From contig CANTUZ010000004.1 in assembly GCA_947846985.1 (NCBI GenBank), positions 4,020,927 to 4,084,926 on the forward strand: a stretch of DNA of 64,000 nucleotides, given 5' to 3'. Of the stretch, positions 11,701 through 25,800 are shown piece by piece. The position numbers were made by a program, and so were the translations under genes. Below the pieces are notes generated by a model. That model saw only the letters and a program-made list of their open reading frames with translations. It made no database searches and was not told the origin of the DNA. Origin of the DNA: Fratercula arctica (taxonomy: Eukaryota; Chordata; Aves; Charadriiformes; Alcidae). The stretch's first letter is position 1, and each line of letters starts with the position of its first letter.

Positions 11701-14700
11701 ACTGCTCCTTTGCTGTCAGTATGGTGCTGCTCTTTAGTACGAAGGGCACCTTTCTAGGCAGAGGTCCCCATCTTCTGACCAAACTACAAAGGTAAACTCA
11801 ACAAAACTGAGCCAATCTAAAGAAAAGCTGAAAGGAAGGGAACAACTTGGAAAAGCTAATAGCGTGACTGAGCTCAATCTCTGTAAAACCTTGTATTCTG
11901 CTTTAGAAGTCAGGAGTGTCATGTGTTACTAGTGAATAAAAAGGACTCTCTTTATATTGTTATGGTATATGTAAGTGTGTAAGAACTGTTTACTTTTTTT
12001 GAGCAGTGATGAGTATTCATGTACTTTGAATTCAAGCTGTGCTGCATACAGAGGTGCTTGAGAGCCTCTTTTGCTTCTAGATCTCAGTACAATAGAGGGA
12101 AACACTGATGATGGGGATGCTGACTTGAAAATGGTTATTTCTGTGAGATTCAGAAATAGTAAGTAGGCACCAAGTAGCATAAAACGGAAAAAAACCCCCG
12201 AAACATGCCTGTAAATTTTAATTACAATGTGATTATCAGGCTAAGGATTGGCAGTAAATCCAGTCTCCAGTATGTATTCCAGTACTGTAACTGACTTAAA
12301 TTATTAATGGGAATTATTTAAAAACTGTTTTTAAGATTGAAATGTAACTGTATTATTAGTTCAGTTTTATAATATTAAATATTAAAGACTTTTCAATGTA
12401 CTTAATATAAACATAAATGCCTTTCAGTTTCTTTCCACATTGCCCAGTTTTCAAGTATCAGGCCTTTGTGAATAATGGCAGGGGGAAGGATCCTCCCCCT
12501 TATTTTTTGACTCTGAAAGTCACCAATTTTTGTATGGTCAATCTTGTTCTAGATCCTCTTTGGTCTTTCTGGATGAATGGAAAAATATTTCTTTAAAAAA
12601 AAATCAGGATTTAGAACTGTTTTGGTCAGCTGAAAATCCCTCTAGCAGTCTTCTGTAGATGTGCTTGGTTTTCTGTAACACTTCAAAACTCGTACTTTCT
12701 CATTTACTTGAAAAAAAACCTGCATGTAGGTCATTAACTTGATGAGAAGTTAATGGAATAGGTTTAATGTTTAACCTTTTGGTATTTCTTTAATCGTTAA
12801 CTCTTTCTCAGCGCACTCCAATAGATGAACTCTTTACAGATGGCAGTTGGTTGCATTCGTATAAAGCCGCTCCATGTGTCTTTTGTCCTCTGTACCTGTT
12901 CTTGTTTTTAGGGTTTTTTGGCTGAAAGTACTAATGACTTATTCAATTTGGTGATAATTTGGTGGGCTGTTCTTTGGGTTTTTTTTTGGTTTGACTTTTT
13001 TTTAATCTTAGAATTAAATTTTTTTTTCACCTCTGTTATAAATGGATGTTACATACCAGCTCAGACACCCAAACCATCTTATTTAACGGAGGCAAATTCT
13101 AAGCAGAAAGACAGGATAGAGGTAGAAAATAGTTTTATATTAACTATCTTGGAGAAATGTGTCATCCTCTGGCTTTGGGCTTTGTTTCCTCTTTTCTGTC
13201 AGGACATTTGACATGCTCCTGGTATTCAGAAACAGAAAGCAGTTGCATTGGATGTTGATCCTTTTTTCTTTTTTTTGGCAAATGATGTATTCTGGGAATT
13301 TACTGCTGGAGTATGAGTCAAAGTTACTGGGGAAAAGTCCCTGTGCTCCGGTTTTGATTAACTGGCTTCCAACTGAGCACAGTCTCATAATTTTCCTGAC
13401 CCCTGGAAAGCCCTCTGTGCCTATGTGCTGCTCAGTAATTTTGGAGATGAGCCGAATCATATATTCCCAAGCCTCCGCAGCTCTCCCTGTCTTGGTGGAC
13501 ATTCCTGACATGCTGGGGGAGCTCATTGCTGAGGATGGTTGGAGTGAAGGAGCATCTGGAGCTGAGCTTGTGTAGTTGTGTGTTGCTGCCCTGTTGATGG
13601 CACTGAGCACCTACCTCTTCCCCTTCCCAGTCTCGTGATTACAAAGTGCTGTTACATATTGCCCTCGTTCTTGCTAAATACAGACCTTCCAAGCTCCCTG
13701 TTTCTGTGTGGCCAGGGGATGAAATGATGAGGTTTCATCCTGCAGGTTCCTGCCAGAAGTTCAATAGCAGGTCAATGCCATTTTTCCCAGTAAAAATGTC
13801 ACTTAATTGACATTTCTCTAATAGCATCATGGGTTTAATATCTTCATGGCTTGGCAGGTGTGGTACATATATTTTCCTGTCCTGGTGGAAGACGCTTTCA
13901 TTGAAAAGGAGAGTTGCATAATAGATTTTTGAGAAGCGATTATTTTTTTTTATCAGTTCTGAAGTTACTGCAAGCTACAGACTCCTGGAGGAGCATCTTG
14001 TGTCATCTCTTGACACTGATACACCTCAAAGGAGAAAAACTAATGCTTGGTCAAGTGCTTGTAGTTATATTGACAGATTTTCATGTTAGGTAGTTAGAGC
14101 TTTATAGTACCTTCATAAAGAGTAAAATATCCAATGCAATTCCCATTTTGGACATTTCTGCTGGGTGAGGGTGGGAATAGGAAGCAGTGGGGTGGTACTG
14201 TCACCATCCCAGGGAAATAGAGGTGTAGTTGCCATGGCTTTTGGTGGCTTGGTGGCACGTGTGTAACCCCAGCTGTGGAAAATACACCTTAGGGCTAAGG
14301 CTTGTATCTTCCTGTGCTGTGCTCCAGGCCTGTATCGGGTCAGGAGATCAGAGTACAGCCGGCATGCCTGCATCTGGCAACCTGTTGGATCCTGACTAGC
14401 CCTTAGGCTCCAGGAGCCTTTGATTTATACTGCTGATAGAAACATTAACTGTTTCTGAGTTTCCCAATCCCACACCTCCATTCATGGGTTTGAACTATGG
14501 CTACTGTTGACAGGAGTAGTAACTTAATACCATGGGAATGCTTATAGCATGGGGTGATGTAATCAATGCTTTTTTCCAAGTTTGGTTATTTTTTTGATAA
14601 TTCATTGACAAACTGTTATTTACTTATTTTTTTTAAAACCACACTTACCTAATTAGTCTTATCCTCCAGTGGGGCCCTGTTGAAGGTAGCTTGAGCATGG

Positions 14701-16422
14701 CTTGTTGGTGCCAATATTGAACACTACACCGAGCCTGGGTACTTGTGTGCTTGTACAGCCCTCTGCTGCAGTTTGGAACCTGCAAGTTTTATGGATGGGA
14801 GCGAAGCATTCCCAGAATCCTTTGTCAGCCTGTGAATGTGGTGGTGGTGTGGAGACCTCAATAAATTCTCCACATTTCAGTTCCTTGCTACCTGCCCATG
14901 GGTACTATAAGGTTTTGCTGTGCGTCTTTGTGCTGTGGGCTTTGTCTTGGGAAAGAAAAAAAAAAAAAACCAAAACTGGCAAAACCCATGTGTCTCTACC
15001 TGAATGAGATTTTTTTGTGCACGCACTACCTCTGGTGATAATTAATTTAAAATAGGTAAAGATCTCTAAGTGATGGTCAGTGATCTGCTAGGCAGTGGCT
15101 ATCATTACCTTCAAATCCAGTAGGAAAACTTTTCATGTGAGAAACTTGATTTAAACAACCTGTGTACCTTGTGGTGATTTTTTCCAACTTTACTCGGGCT
15201 TGGTGCACACTTCTAAATGTTCTGAAGTCAAGCCACTTGCAGCAGCTGGAGTAGGAGAAATCTGGGGCATCTTTCAGAAAGCTCAATATTACACAGTAGC
15301 AATACAAATATTAGATGCTCTGTTGGTGAGCTGGTAACTCACCTAACATTAAAAAAAAAAATAAAGCTAAAGATGTCCTGAGCAATCTGTTGTAGGAGGG
15401 TTGTAAGACTACCCTGTAAGGAGATAACAAGGACTGAGTAGCGGTGTTATGTTTCTGTTGTGCTTATTTACAAAGGGCACTGTAACAGACTTGAGTTTCC
15501 ACGTGGATTGGTTTGGCATGAGAAAAGAACAGACTGTTTGGCTTGGCTTGCACTTGTTTCTCTGTCCTAGGAGGGTTAAAGAGACTGAGGAGCTTTCTGA
15601 CATGCCCTCTCCATGCTTCTAATGCACTTTGCTTTCATCTGGTGCTTAAAATATTTTATAGGCTTTACTCACCAAAACAGGGGGCTGTTTTGGTGCATAT
15701 TTTCCCTTTCCCTGGCAACCTGCTACTATCAGGAACTGTGTGTTTAGGATGGCAGTGGGGTTTTCAGCATAGGCTCAAGTTCGTGTTTGGGTGCGTGCTT
15801 AAGTGCTGATTTAAGTAGGTTCAGAAACAAGTACTTCTAAAAGTGTTTCAGTGGAAGTTGCGATGTTCGCGTATGTAATACTAACTCCTGCTATTTCACC
15901 TGTTCTCATACAGAAAGTGTCACTTATGAAAGCTCGAAGTTGGTTCTTACTCAGAGGTAGCATCTTCCTGCCAGACTTTGACCTTCTACACCCATATGTC
16001 TGATCAGTGTTGATACTAAAGAAAAACATCGCATGAATTTGCATGTCCTTTTAGGAGGAAAAAAATCTCTTCTTTATTCGCATTGGTTTATATGAAAACA
16101 AAATGGCAGAAAATGTTACCCTTAAATTAGAATAGAGAGTTGCAAATTGAAGGAGGACAGCTTGAAAGCTGTGGGTAACTAGTGGACAAGAGAAATGCTC
16201 CTAACGGTCATAACAGTAGTGTCAAGTGTGGCATGCTCAAACTCCAAAATTAAAATGGACATATTAGAAGTTCCAGTTGAGGGGGCAAGACTGAATTGTA
16301 TTTATAAGAGTCATCTTAGATCCTGTGCACTGAAAATCACCAGGGCATCCTTTGGGTCTATGTGAATAAATACGGGATTTTAGCCTTTGGGTCTTTGAAC
16401 TTAGCATCTTTCTTATTCTCTT

Positions 16423-16453
16423 TTATATATATGTGTGTGTATATATATATTTT
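16423..16453. repeat. TA/TG dinucleotide microsatellite
   Basis: A block of TA steps, then TG steps, then TA steps again, ending in a T run. It lies about 460 bp upstream of the ATG exon, within intron 1. It is a likely length polymorphism. Confidence 0.8.
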
Positions 16454-16912
16454 ACAATGACAATAATGCAGCTGTGCTTTTAAATATAATCCCAAATGTA
16501 GCAAGATCTGACTTTCAGACCTGACTTCAAGACCTTACAGCTGTTGGATGGCATATGTAATTTGGAAGCAGTGCACATGGCATCTCTGTGGAGGTTGTCT
16601 CATTGTCTCAGTTGGTTTTCCTGCCATTTAATGCAGGTGTCGTATTGGTATCTGTGTTGGAAGAAGTATCTTGTCTACCCTTAATGCCAGGTGGGAGGGG
16701 GGAAAAGGCAGATCTCACTGGAAACTGAGCACTAGCAGATGCACTCTGAAGCTGAGTGGCTCTCTTGTTCCCCGTGACCACTGCAAAGATGTCTTTGAAA
16801 CAGGGACACGTGATTAGCTTTCATGGGACAGCCACATAATAACTTTTTTAAATTCCCAGGTAACATACAAACCTGTTTTCTGTTGATGTAATGCTTTTAT
16901 TTCTCATTTCAG

Positions 16913-17736
16913 CTATGAAGCCGTACGCTCCAGCTTTCATTCTCCTATGGAGTGCTGTCGGGATAGCGAGGGCTGCCAAAATTGTTGTTGTGCCGCCAAT
17001 TATGTTTGAAAGCCATCTTTATATTTTCAAGACTCTGGCCTCAGCCTTGCATGACCAAGGTCACCAGACAGTGTTTCTCCTCTCTGAGGGCAGAGAGATT
17101 CCTCCATCTAATCACTATAGACTTCAGCGCTACCCAGGGATCTTTAACAGCAGCACCTCGGATGATTTTCTCCAGTCCAAGATGAGGAGTATCTTCTCTG
17201 GGAGATTGACAGCCCTTGAACTGTTCGATATCCTGGACCACTATTCTAAGAACTGCGACATGATTGTTGGCAACCGAAACCTCATGAGTGCCCTGAAGCA
17301 GGAAAAATTTGACCTGCTCCTGGTCGATCCCAATGAGATGTGTGGATTTGTTATAGCTCATCTTTTAGGGGTTAAATATGCAGTCTTCTCCACTGGCCTC
17401 TGGTATCCAGCAGAAGTGGGTGCTCCAGCTCCCCTGTCTTATGTTCCAGAATTTAACTCGCTGCTCACAGATCACATGAACCTATTTGAGAGGATTAAAA
17501 ATACTGTTGTTTATCTTATTTCAAGATTTGGAGTCAGTTTTTTGGTTCTGCCAAAATACGAAAGGATAATGCAGAAACACAAGGTTCTGCCAGAACGCTC
17601 TATGTACGACTTGGTTCATGGATCCAGCCTCTGGATGCTTTGTACTGATGTAGCGCTGGAGTTTCCAAGACCCACGCTACCCAATGTTGTTTATGTGGGA
17701 GGAATCCTAACTAAACCGGCCGGTCCTCTGCCAGAA
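16913..17736 (+). CDS. UGT8: UGT8 exon 2: start codon and N-terminal half
   Basis: The exon begins after TTTCAG, with two bases of 5' UTR before ATG at 16915-16917. It codes for residues 1-274 and ends exactly on a codon (phase 0) before donor GTAAGG at 17737. It carries the hydrophobic signal peptide (1-20), H34 in the Glu-Ser-His context typical of UGT N-termini, sequon N78-S-S, and D138-P139 in the position of the catalytic aspartate. The acceptor (ceramide) binding domain lies largely in this exon. If intron 2 were retained, the frame would run 13 codons further to TAG at 17776-17778. Confidence 0.97.
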
Positions 17737-19781
17737 GTAAGGTTTGCTGAGCTTTACAGTAATTCCTGTGGTATCTAGTTGACCTCATATGATAAATGAC
17801 AGTTTTTAAGCTCTGAATTCCAAATGGAATCCAGTGGCTTTTGTTGTTGCTTGGTGAAATACACCCTTGAAGTCACCGGAAGTAACTTGGAGTGATGGTG
17901 AGGGGAACTAGCAGACACAAACTTATCAAAATGAGTCTTCTGTGGCTGCAGGAAGCATTTTGTTTTTCAGTAAGGTGCTTAATGGTACAGTAGAGGAAAA
18001 AACAGCGCATGCTATCTTGGAAACTACATCTGTAGCTTCTAACCAAGTGTGGGTTAACAGGGGAAGAAGGGAGAATGGATGAATCTGCTTACGCTTAAAG
18101 AACCGCTTTGATAGGTTATACTATCTAATTTCACGGTATTAATGTTTTTATGGAGATTTTGCTTCCCTTGGTTTGATGGGTAAAAATGTCTTTAGAAGTG
18201 GGTGTATGTAAGCACAAAGAGACTGGGCCAAGAAATGGAGATGATGTGAGTTGACATGAACAGCACCACTACTGTACTCGAATATGAATTTTTACTGTAT
18301 GCTTACTGGCCATCAGGTACTGCATGTCAGACTGAAATAGTGGTAGTGACTGGATTGATTCCAGAAATCCTGGCTACGCAGATTAATAATTAAGTTTGAT
18401 TACTTCAGTGTGCTATGTGATCTTTGATACCTGATACCCAAGAATGCCTTGTTCAGCAACACAATAGTGAGGGACAGGCAGAGAGAATTTTCACAGAAAA
18501 CCATGTCCTTTATGCTTCTATTTATGTATGCATAAACAAATAGATCTTGAATGGAAGATGATTATTAATGGCTGCTTCTGACTGGGTGATAAATAGGTAG
18601 ACCTGCAGTGCTCAGCAGTTTCCTTCTAAAAGTGCCTTGTTCAGCCTTTGTTTTTTGCATGAAAACTGCCAGGCCTGCTTCTCACCTGTTTTACCCTGAA
18701 AATTAGTAAGGCTGAAGGTGTGGTTTTGCCTTTTTTTTTTTTTCCTTTGCACTGTTGTTAGTGTCTTGACTTCACAGTACCTTTTTTTTACTAACTCAGT
18801 AAATACCAAATAATTCTGATTTGGGCTGCAGGATGTGGAGTGCTGAGCCAATTCCCTCATCTTTGTTTTTGTTTTTTCTTCCCCTGTTCCATGTTAAATG
18901 TATCTGAGCTGAATGAGAGGAGGCACTTCCATTGCACTCTGAAAATAGTAGTGATTATATCCTAGCTTATACTATTGTCTGTTCTCCAACGTGTCATGAG
19001 AGATGACCATAACAGTGCTGCTTCTATCTGGTTCTTCTTGTGTGTACATTAATGTGTTTGTGTTTAGAAAGTGTCAGGCAGTGTGTAGCACGGGGTACTG
19101 AATATCCGTGTCGTAATGGCGCATGCGTGAGGGGATGGTTTCCAAAGCTCTTGCTTTGCTCTGTCCCAGTTGCATTAATACCTTGGTTCAGGGCAGTGGA
19201 AGGGTTTGTAAATCCCCCAGTCATCCCCACTTACTGCATGTGGGCAGAGTTTTTTTTGGTGCAGGTAAATTAGGTTTATTTCAGAGGATGTTAAGATGGA
19301 AGCTCTTTCTCCTGCAAACTGAATGTCTGGTAAGAGACATAAGGGTCTGTAGCAGCGTTTGGCCTTTAAGTGATGTGCTTCGTGGGGGGATGCTCGGCTC
19401 GGGGACCACAGTGGATGTAGCCAAAGTCAAGCTGCTGGAGCCTGCACAGTGTATCCGCAGAGCCTCTGCCGTGCTGGCAGGGTGCTCGGGTAGGGGCAGG
19501 CTGCAGTCCCTGCAGTGACCGTATGTTAGCCGTGCATCTTATGCATCACATGTGAAGGGAACTTGGCCTTAGCGAGGCGTATCCTGGTAAGATCAGAAAC
19601 CGGCATAGCCAATTGTGCAGTTAGCTCCTGTGGTGTGCATGATTTTTAGCTGCTGCTGAGCTCTATAGCAATTCTGGCTGCAGCATGCAGCACCCGGCTG
19701 TGGTACACAAACTGCAAATGTGTCTTCGGGATGCAGCCTGCCCAGATGCCTTGGGAAGCATTTGCCAGGCTCCCATCCTCC

Positions 19782-19813
<32 letters not shown>

Positions 19814-22800
19814 CCCTCTAAGGCAGTGCCCCAATGTTGGTCTGCGCTTGGCACAGTGTCCCTTGGTGCGGTCGCAGTGATCAGCCTGATGAGGAGCGTG
19901 AGCCAAGAACCAGCCAGGAGAGCAGTGGGTCCTTTGGAGGTCACGGCTCTGCCCAGCTCCCTGCAGCACCCTGTGGCATGGCATGGGCAGCTGGGAGCTT
20001 TCTCTTCGGTGTAGCAGGGTTAGTCTTGCCCTTTACAGAGAGGCAATATGTCAGTGACTAAAATTACCGAGGATGGCTGCAGGTGGATGAAGTTAAGCAT
20101 AACTTGTGTCACTGTGTTTCATGGTGGTGGGCATTGCTTTGCAAAGCTCAGCATCGGCAATAGACACTGCAGAGTTAGGAGTCATCTTCTGTGCTAGCTA
20201 GCCTGCTCTTTTCAGTGTGTGGATTTAGAAGATGCTTCTTGTTTAGTGTGCTGTGTGAAAGACAAGGAGATGGTTAATGGTGCTGTTGAAAGACATAGAG
20301 ATGGTTAATGTGGCTGCACTCATTACCTGTAAGTGAATAGAATCTTACATGCATGTGAGAGAGAGTCCAGGGTTTGTATAGTTAATTCCAAAAAGAGTAT
20401 ATTTTGAATTGCATAGAGGACAGTGCAAGCAGCATTAGCCTTAAAAGATAAAAAGCTAGAAACAGATCGGATGTCAAGTCTTTAAGGTCATTGCTGACTT
20501 AAACTATGAAGCGTATGGTGTTAGCTGTCAGTATTTTCCAGATAACTGGCAGTGTCTGTTAGGAAAGTAGAAGGCTTCTCTGCCTCTCTGGTATTAATCT
20601 TCTCCAGAGGGATCTTGCGAAGCTGAATGAAGCTGGCTTTTTAAAGTAACACACATTTTAAGGAGCAATGGAGAAACCTCTGATATGCCATTTGTATCTT
20701 GTGACTAGGTTGCTAGATAGTTAGGTATTAATCAGCCTGATAAGATAGCTCCTTGAGTCAGGGTAGAAACGTGACAGGTGCCACAAGCAGCTGCCTTGGG
20801 AAATACCTGGTTCCTAGTGAGGAGGGGGCAGAGGGCACTGGAAAGGAGCAGGCGTCTTCCCTGCAAGAAAAGCAGCTGAACAGTTTCAAAAAGACTCCTT
20901 CCCATCAACAGGTCGATGTTATAAGGTGTGTTTGGACATGGATTGGATCCTGCAGTTTGGATACAGTTCTACTTAAGAGAATCTGTGTTGGTGTTTAGAA
21001 AAAAAAAAAAGTCAGAGACTAACATGATGCAACCCTGTAGTTTGTAAGTTGAGCTGCTTCTTTTTCACATTACACAGTTTCTGAAGTTTCATAAATACTT
21101 CTGTGTAACACAATGCTTTTTTTCAATGTTGATCCTGAGGTGGCACTTTGGACTGAATGCCATTTGTCCTTGACAGGGAAAGAGGAAAAAATGACAACTC
21201 ATTTTTTTTTTTAATTCTTCCTTACCTGAGTAAACTAAACTTATGCTACAAAGAGGGTGTTCACGTTTCAGAAGTAGAAGCTGTCCTTTCAGCCCTAGCT
21301 GTCAACAGATACTCATTACAGTAACCTACTCGCTCTTCCCAGTAGATCTCTTATCTGATCTTGTTATTATACAGATTAGATCAAGGTAACACACTGGTGG
21401 CCTTGAAATATCTTCACTAAAAAGTTGTTGGTTTTTTTTTCTGAGTCATGTTGACACTTGTATGTTTACTAGGCATGTTTTAGCTGATCTTTATTATCTT
21501 TTAAATTAGGTAGAACAATAAAGAGACATTTTATTGTAAGGATCACATTTTTCTCCTTCATTCAAATTGAAGGACAGCATCTATAAGCTCTTGCAGACTG
21601 TAGCAGTAGATTTTTGTGCGTGGTATAGCATCGTCATTTTATTTTTTTTAAGTCTGGGGAATAGCTCTTAAAGAGGTACTTTTGTCTGTAAATTTCTGGT
21701 GATGTAAAGCAATTCTAGAGCCGTTCTAAAACGCATGTGGTTGTCAGCTGGGGAGGCAAAAAGTCTTTTGAGGATGATAGAGAATACGGGGCACTGCGTA
21801 AATTCAGTGCTGAACCATGTGATCATGGATTTTGGCTCTGCAATATATTTCCACAAAGTTTCTTCCCCCCGCAACAATTGATCTTTTGCTACACGTAGAG
21901 CCTGAGCTATTCAGGTACCTTCAGTCATAAAACTGCTGTTGTCTCCACTCTTAGATGCTCTGGTACGGCTAGGTTGATGAACTATGTCTATTCCTCTATT
22001 CTACTGCATTTTAAACTTTGGAAGATACATGATTCAGCATCTACCTGTATAGTGTAAGACACAGGGCAAAGGATGCAGGGCTGATCTCAGAAATCAGTTA
22101 AGTATCTCCAGTAAAATGTGGTTGGGAAGGTGGGCCCTCCAAGTACACATGCCCAATATAAGGTGGCATCCAGTGATCTGATGAACAAGTACCAAAGGTC
22201 TTCAGCAAGTCTGTGCTGTCCATCAAAAAGCAAGTGTTTACTTGGTTCAGGGATAGTAGTAGGAAGTGGTTATTTCTCCAGCTGAAATAGTTGTGTGTAT
22301 CGGCAATGGGAAATGCAAGGTTCAGATCTTGGATGTTGCGTGGATCAAATGATTGAAGTTATTTTACTATATTTCTTTATTCACAAAAAATCAAACCGGT
22401 TAACATAACCTACTATTATGAACAGGTTTTCTGTTCTAAAATATTCTAATTAATCATTGTTGTACTGAAATGCATAGATCAACAAGATTTGTTTACTTTG
22501 GTAATGTGCAGTGCTTTCAAGTGTCGCTTTCAAGTTTTGAAGACTGACCTGCATGTAGGATAAATAATGAGCTAGTGTTTTTCCATGGCTGCTTCTCTGG
22601 TAGACCGTAGGATAATTTCTAACATTATGCAGAAAAACAGAAGATAGGAACTCATTTCCAAAGGTATACTTTTTTCCTCTCTAGTATTTGGAACGTGCTT
22701 GAGTTTGAACACCATGTTTGTGTAGTTTGGGTTGTTGGCACATTGTAAAAGCTGGTATTTAAGGAGCAGCAAGCCTAATTATTAATATTATTGATTTATA

Positions 22801-25800
22801 AAAAAATAATCTTTGTAATAAAGCCAACTTTTCTTTTCATGTGTCCTAGTTGCTTAAAGGTTATTTAGGTGAAGTGGATAACTGGTGTTTGGCTAATAAT
22901 CTGCTTGAGCATTTATATGTGCTGTGGCTGGGTTAGTGTTAGCTAGCACCCCTTGTTTGGGGTGGTGAGGTATCTGAGGCAGGGTTCTCCAGGAGAGGAT
23001 GGAGGCTTCCGAGGAAGAACTGAACGTGGTGGATGGGGAGGAGAAGGGATGGTCGGTCCTATGCCTGGCTCTGTGCCCTGGTGTTAGTGGCTGAGAGCAG
23101 GTGGAACATAATCTCTTCTGTGGTGTGGCTTCAAGCAGCTCTTACCTGACCTTCACAAGAGCGCTGGGGAAAATCAGTAATGTATCTTCAGCTTCTCTGC
23201 CTAAAAAAGCATCTGTCTTCCAAACAAAGCTGTTCTCGTTAAAAGCTTGCCTTCAAGAGAATCATACCTCCAGGAAGTCAGTTCATCTTTGGCTGAAACC
23301 TGGGGTACGGTAACTTTTTCAGTGCCCCCATAAGAGGGGGAAAACACGGAATTGCTCACCAAATGCTGCTGCAAGTGCTTGGTTGGTCTTCATGCTTTTC
23401 ACACAAAGGTGGAGGGGAGACAAACACACATGTAGATGGGACTCTCCTAAGAGTTTCTGAGTGCAATCCTGGTTGCCCAAACTAAGTGTAGGAGCAGAAG
23501 AGGAGATTGGGGAGGTCTTACTGAAGGATTTGAGATCTTACTACTTAAACACAGGCTTGGAAGCCAGCTGATCCTAAGTTTGTTAAAGAAGGGTGATGAC
23601 TCATGGCCTGTTTAAAATATGTAAATATTATATAAACATATGTAAATATTATGTGTGTATATCTGTGTGTATACAGACACAAAAATATGTGTGTGTGTAT
23701 ACATATTTAAACATTAAAGAAAGAGAGAAGGGAGGAGGTAACCTCCAGGGAGAAAGAAAAGCTATTTTATCTGAAAGGGAAATGAGGAAGAACTTGCCAT
23801 TATTAAATCCAAGCTGCAGGTTATAATTATATCTCCCACTATCCACAGAGCACAGGTGTCGTACTGGAACAATGAAACACTAAATTTCTCACCTAAATTA
23901 GCTTATAATGTGGATTTATGGATGAGGCTATATGTCAGTATCTGTAATGCAGAGGTCTGGATTTTAAATTCAGCTGCTTTTCAATTTGCTTCTTACTGTA
24001 TTCACTGTAACTTAATTTGACCCGTTGCTCTGTAAACAGAGTAAGTAAAAACAGTCTCGATACTTAAAACTGTCTTTTTTAACTGTTACTTGTACAGGTT
24101 TTCTATTACATATGCAGCTACTGAAACTGTAGGAGGATTGGCAAAACCTTGGTTTGCATTTACGTTCAATAATCACAAACTTTTCTGTGTCTGCTTGCAA
24201 GTTATATGACGGGACTTCATGCTTAGACATGAATGTATTTTTTATTATTTTATTTTTTAGCAGAATATTTCCTCTGGGGTAACATCAACAAGGCTTTTAA
24301 TTTGAATCTTGGATTTGAGGCTGCCTCTGCTGCACCTGCTACTCTGCAGTGATTTTAATCACCTCTCTTGAAGGGCAAACTTCTTATTTTCGACTACCTT
24401 CCATTCATTTGAAAGGCAAGGTTGCTTTCCCAGGGTGCCTGCCAAAGGTCCAGTGAGTAATGGATTTTTGACGGAGAGTGTTGCATCAGGGAAGTACTTG
24501 CGCGGCAGTTTTCTGGTTGACCTCTAGTTTTAGGTAGACCATGTTCTGGGAGGCTTCATTGGATACGCCTGTAACTCTAGAGAGGGCTGAGACACAGGAG
24601 GAAAGACAGAGGCTTGCGGTGCTGTATTTCTTGCCTGCGCTTTTGAGTCTGAATTTCATTCCTTTTTAAAGTTAATTGGATTTAAACATTCTGTTGGTAT
24701 TGGATGTTAAATGGGAGAAGGCAATAGAGATCAGGGACAAGAAAAGGCAACGTTTTAGACATTGAAAAACTTTATAAGGCTTTAAAGACTTTTTTTCCCT
24801 CAGTGCATTTTGATAAGCCAAATATGCAGTGTATATACCAAATAATTAGGGAGGAACATAAAAGGAAAAAGTCTGTGTTTCAGCAGGCCTGAATCTGTGT
24901 CTAATGTTACTGGGGAAGCACTTTATCAACAGCTTTGTTAGGTTAATATGTGATGACAGGTTAATATGTGATGACAGTGCTCTTAGTAGTGCTTGGGGTC
25001 CCAATAGAAAACAGTTCAGATCTTACAGTTTGTTTGCCAACTGAGAGTGTTACCATGGCTTTAACCAGCAAGACAATAGAGGAATTTAGTCTAATGCTGT
25101 AATCTGAGTATGTTTTTTTTAATGTCTACAAAGCATTGTTTTTGAAATTATCTTACTCTATGCTAATATGAACTATGAAATATTAAAAAATAATGTGAAT
25201 ATTAACTGTATGTACTGTGTGTATAGTAGATGTCATTAATAGAATGAGATTTAGCAGCATCTTAATAGTACATAATGCAGGTCAGCCAACATCAATGTAT
25301 CTAGGGAAGACCAGATATAAACTTACTGTTACTTTACAAATAGCCCACCTTTTTCTGTTTAATTTTTAGAAGTTTGACTTCAGACAGCAGAATAAATGGA
25401 GAGTAGAGGGGAGAAACCAGAAAAAAACATGTAGTTACAAGGGTGCAACAGAGGAGGTTGGTGGCTTGCAGCGACTTGTACCCGAGGAAAGCAGACAATA
25501 AACTTGCAATTAATCCAGAGGGAAACGGTGGGGTGGGGAAGGATCTTGTCCTGATTGGGAGCAGTGTGACTGCTGTTAATTGAACTGACTGAGCCCGATG
25601 ATACGAAAAGGAGCAAACCCTGGTACAATGGGACAAGCACGTTTGCCTTGTGGCCATGATTTTTTAAAAGGCAGGAGTTTAGTGGAAAAATAACCTTCAG
25701 AGTGTGACATCCGCGCCAGCTTGATGCAGGGACATTCGGCTGAGGCAGCAGAAAGCAGCTGGATGTGTTGAGCCAGGGAGGTGCCAGCCATCCTCTGCTT

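Larger units (their letters stand above)
898..16912 (+). other. UGT8: UGT8 intron 1 (5' border approximate)
   Basis: About 16 kb of AT-rich DNA lies between the CpG island and the ATG exon. The 3' end is a good acceptor, a T-rich stretch ending TTTCAG at 16907-16912. The 5' end depends on which donor is used; the best-looking one follows position 897. I see no coding exon, RNA gene or recognisable transposon. There are homopolymer runs (for example 20 A at 4197-4216), a TA/TG microsatellite near 16423-16453 and a double CACGTG at 5743-5754. The longest open frames (138 codons + strand and 156 codons - strand, both around 13140-13610) overlap each other and resemble nothing I know. Confidence 0.6.

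Noticed and set aside
12478..12502. Near-palindrome GGGGGAAGGATCCTCCCCC
   Set aside because: Short, imperfect and without context; consistent with chance.
16891..16914. In-frame ATG eight codons upstream of the UGT8 start
   Set aside because: It lies before the splice acceptor (AG at 16911-16912), so it is removed with intron 1. The ATG at 16915 gives a proper signal peptide and the 541-residue family length.
17041..17361. 106-codon - strand frame across UGT8 exon 2
   Set aside because: Shadow of the UGT8 coding exon on the other strand.
19646..20061. Frames around the 27-T run (poly-Phe and poly-Lys)
   Set aside because: Created by the homopolymer; no conserved domain and no gene context.
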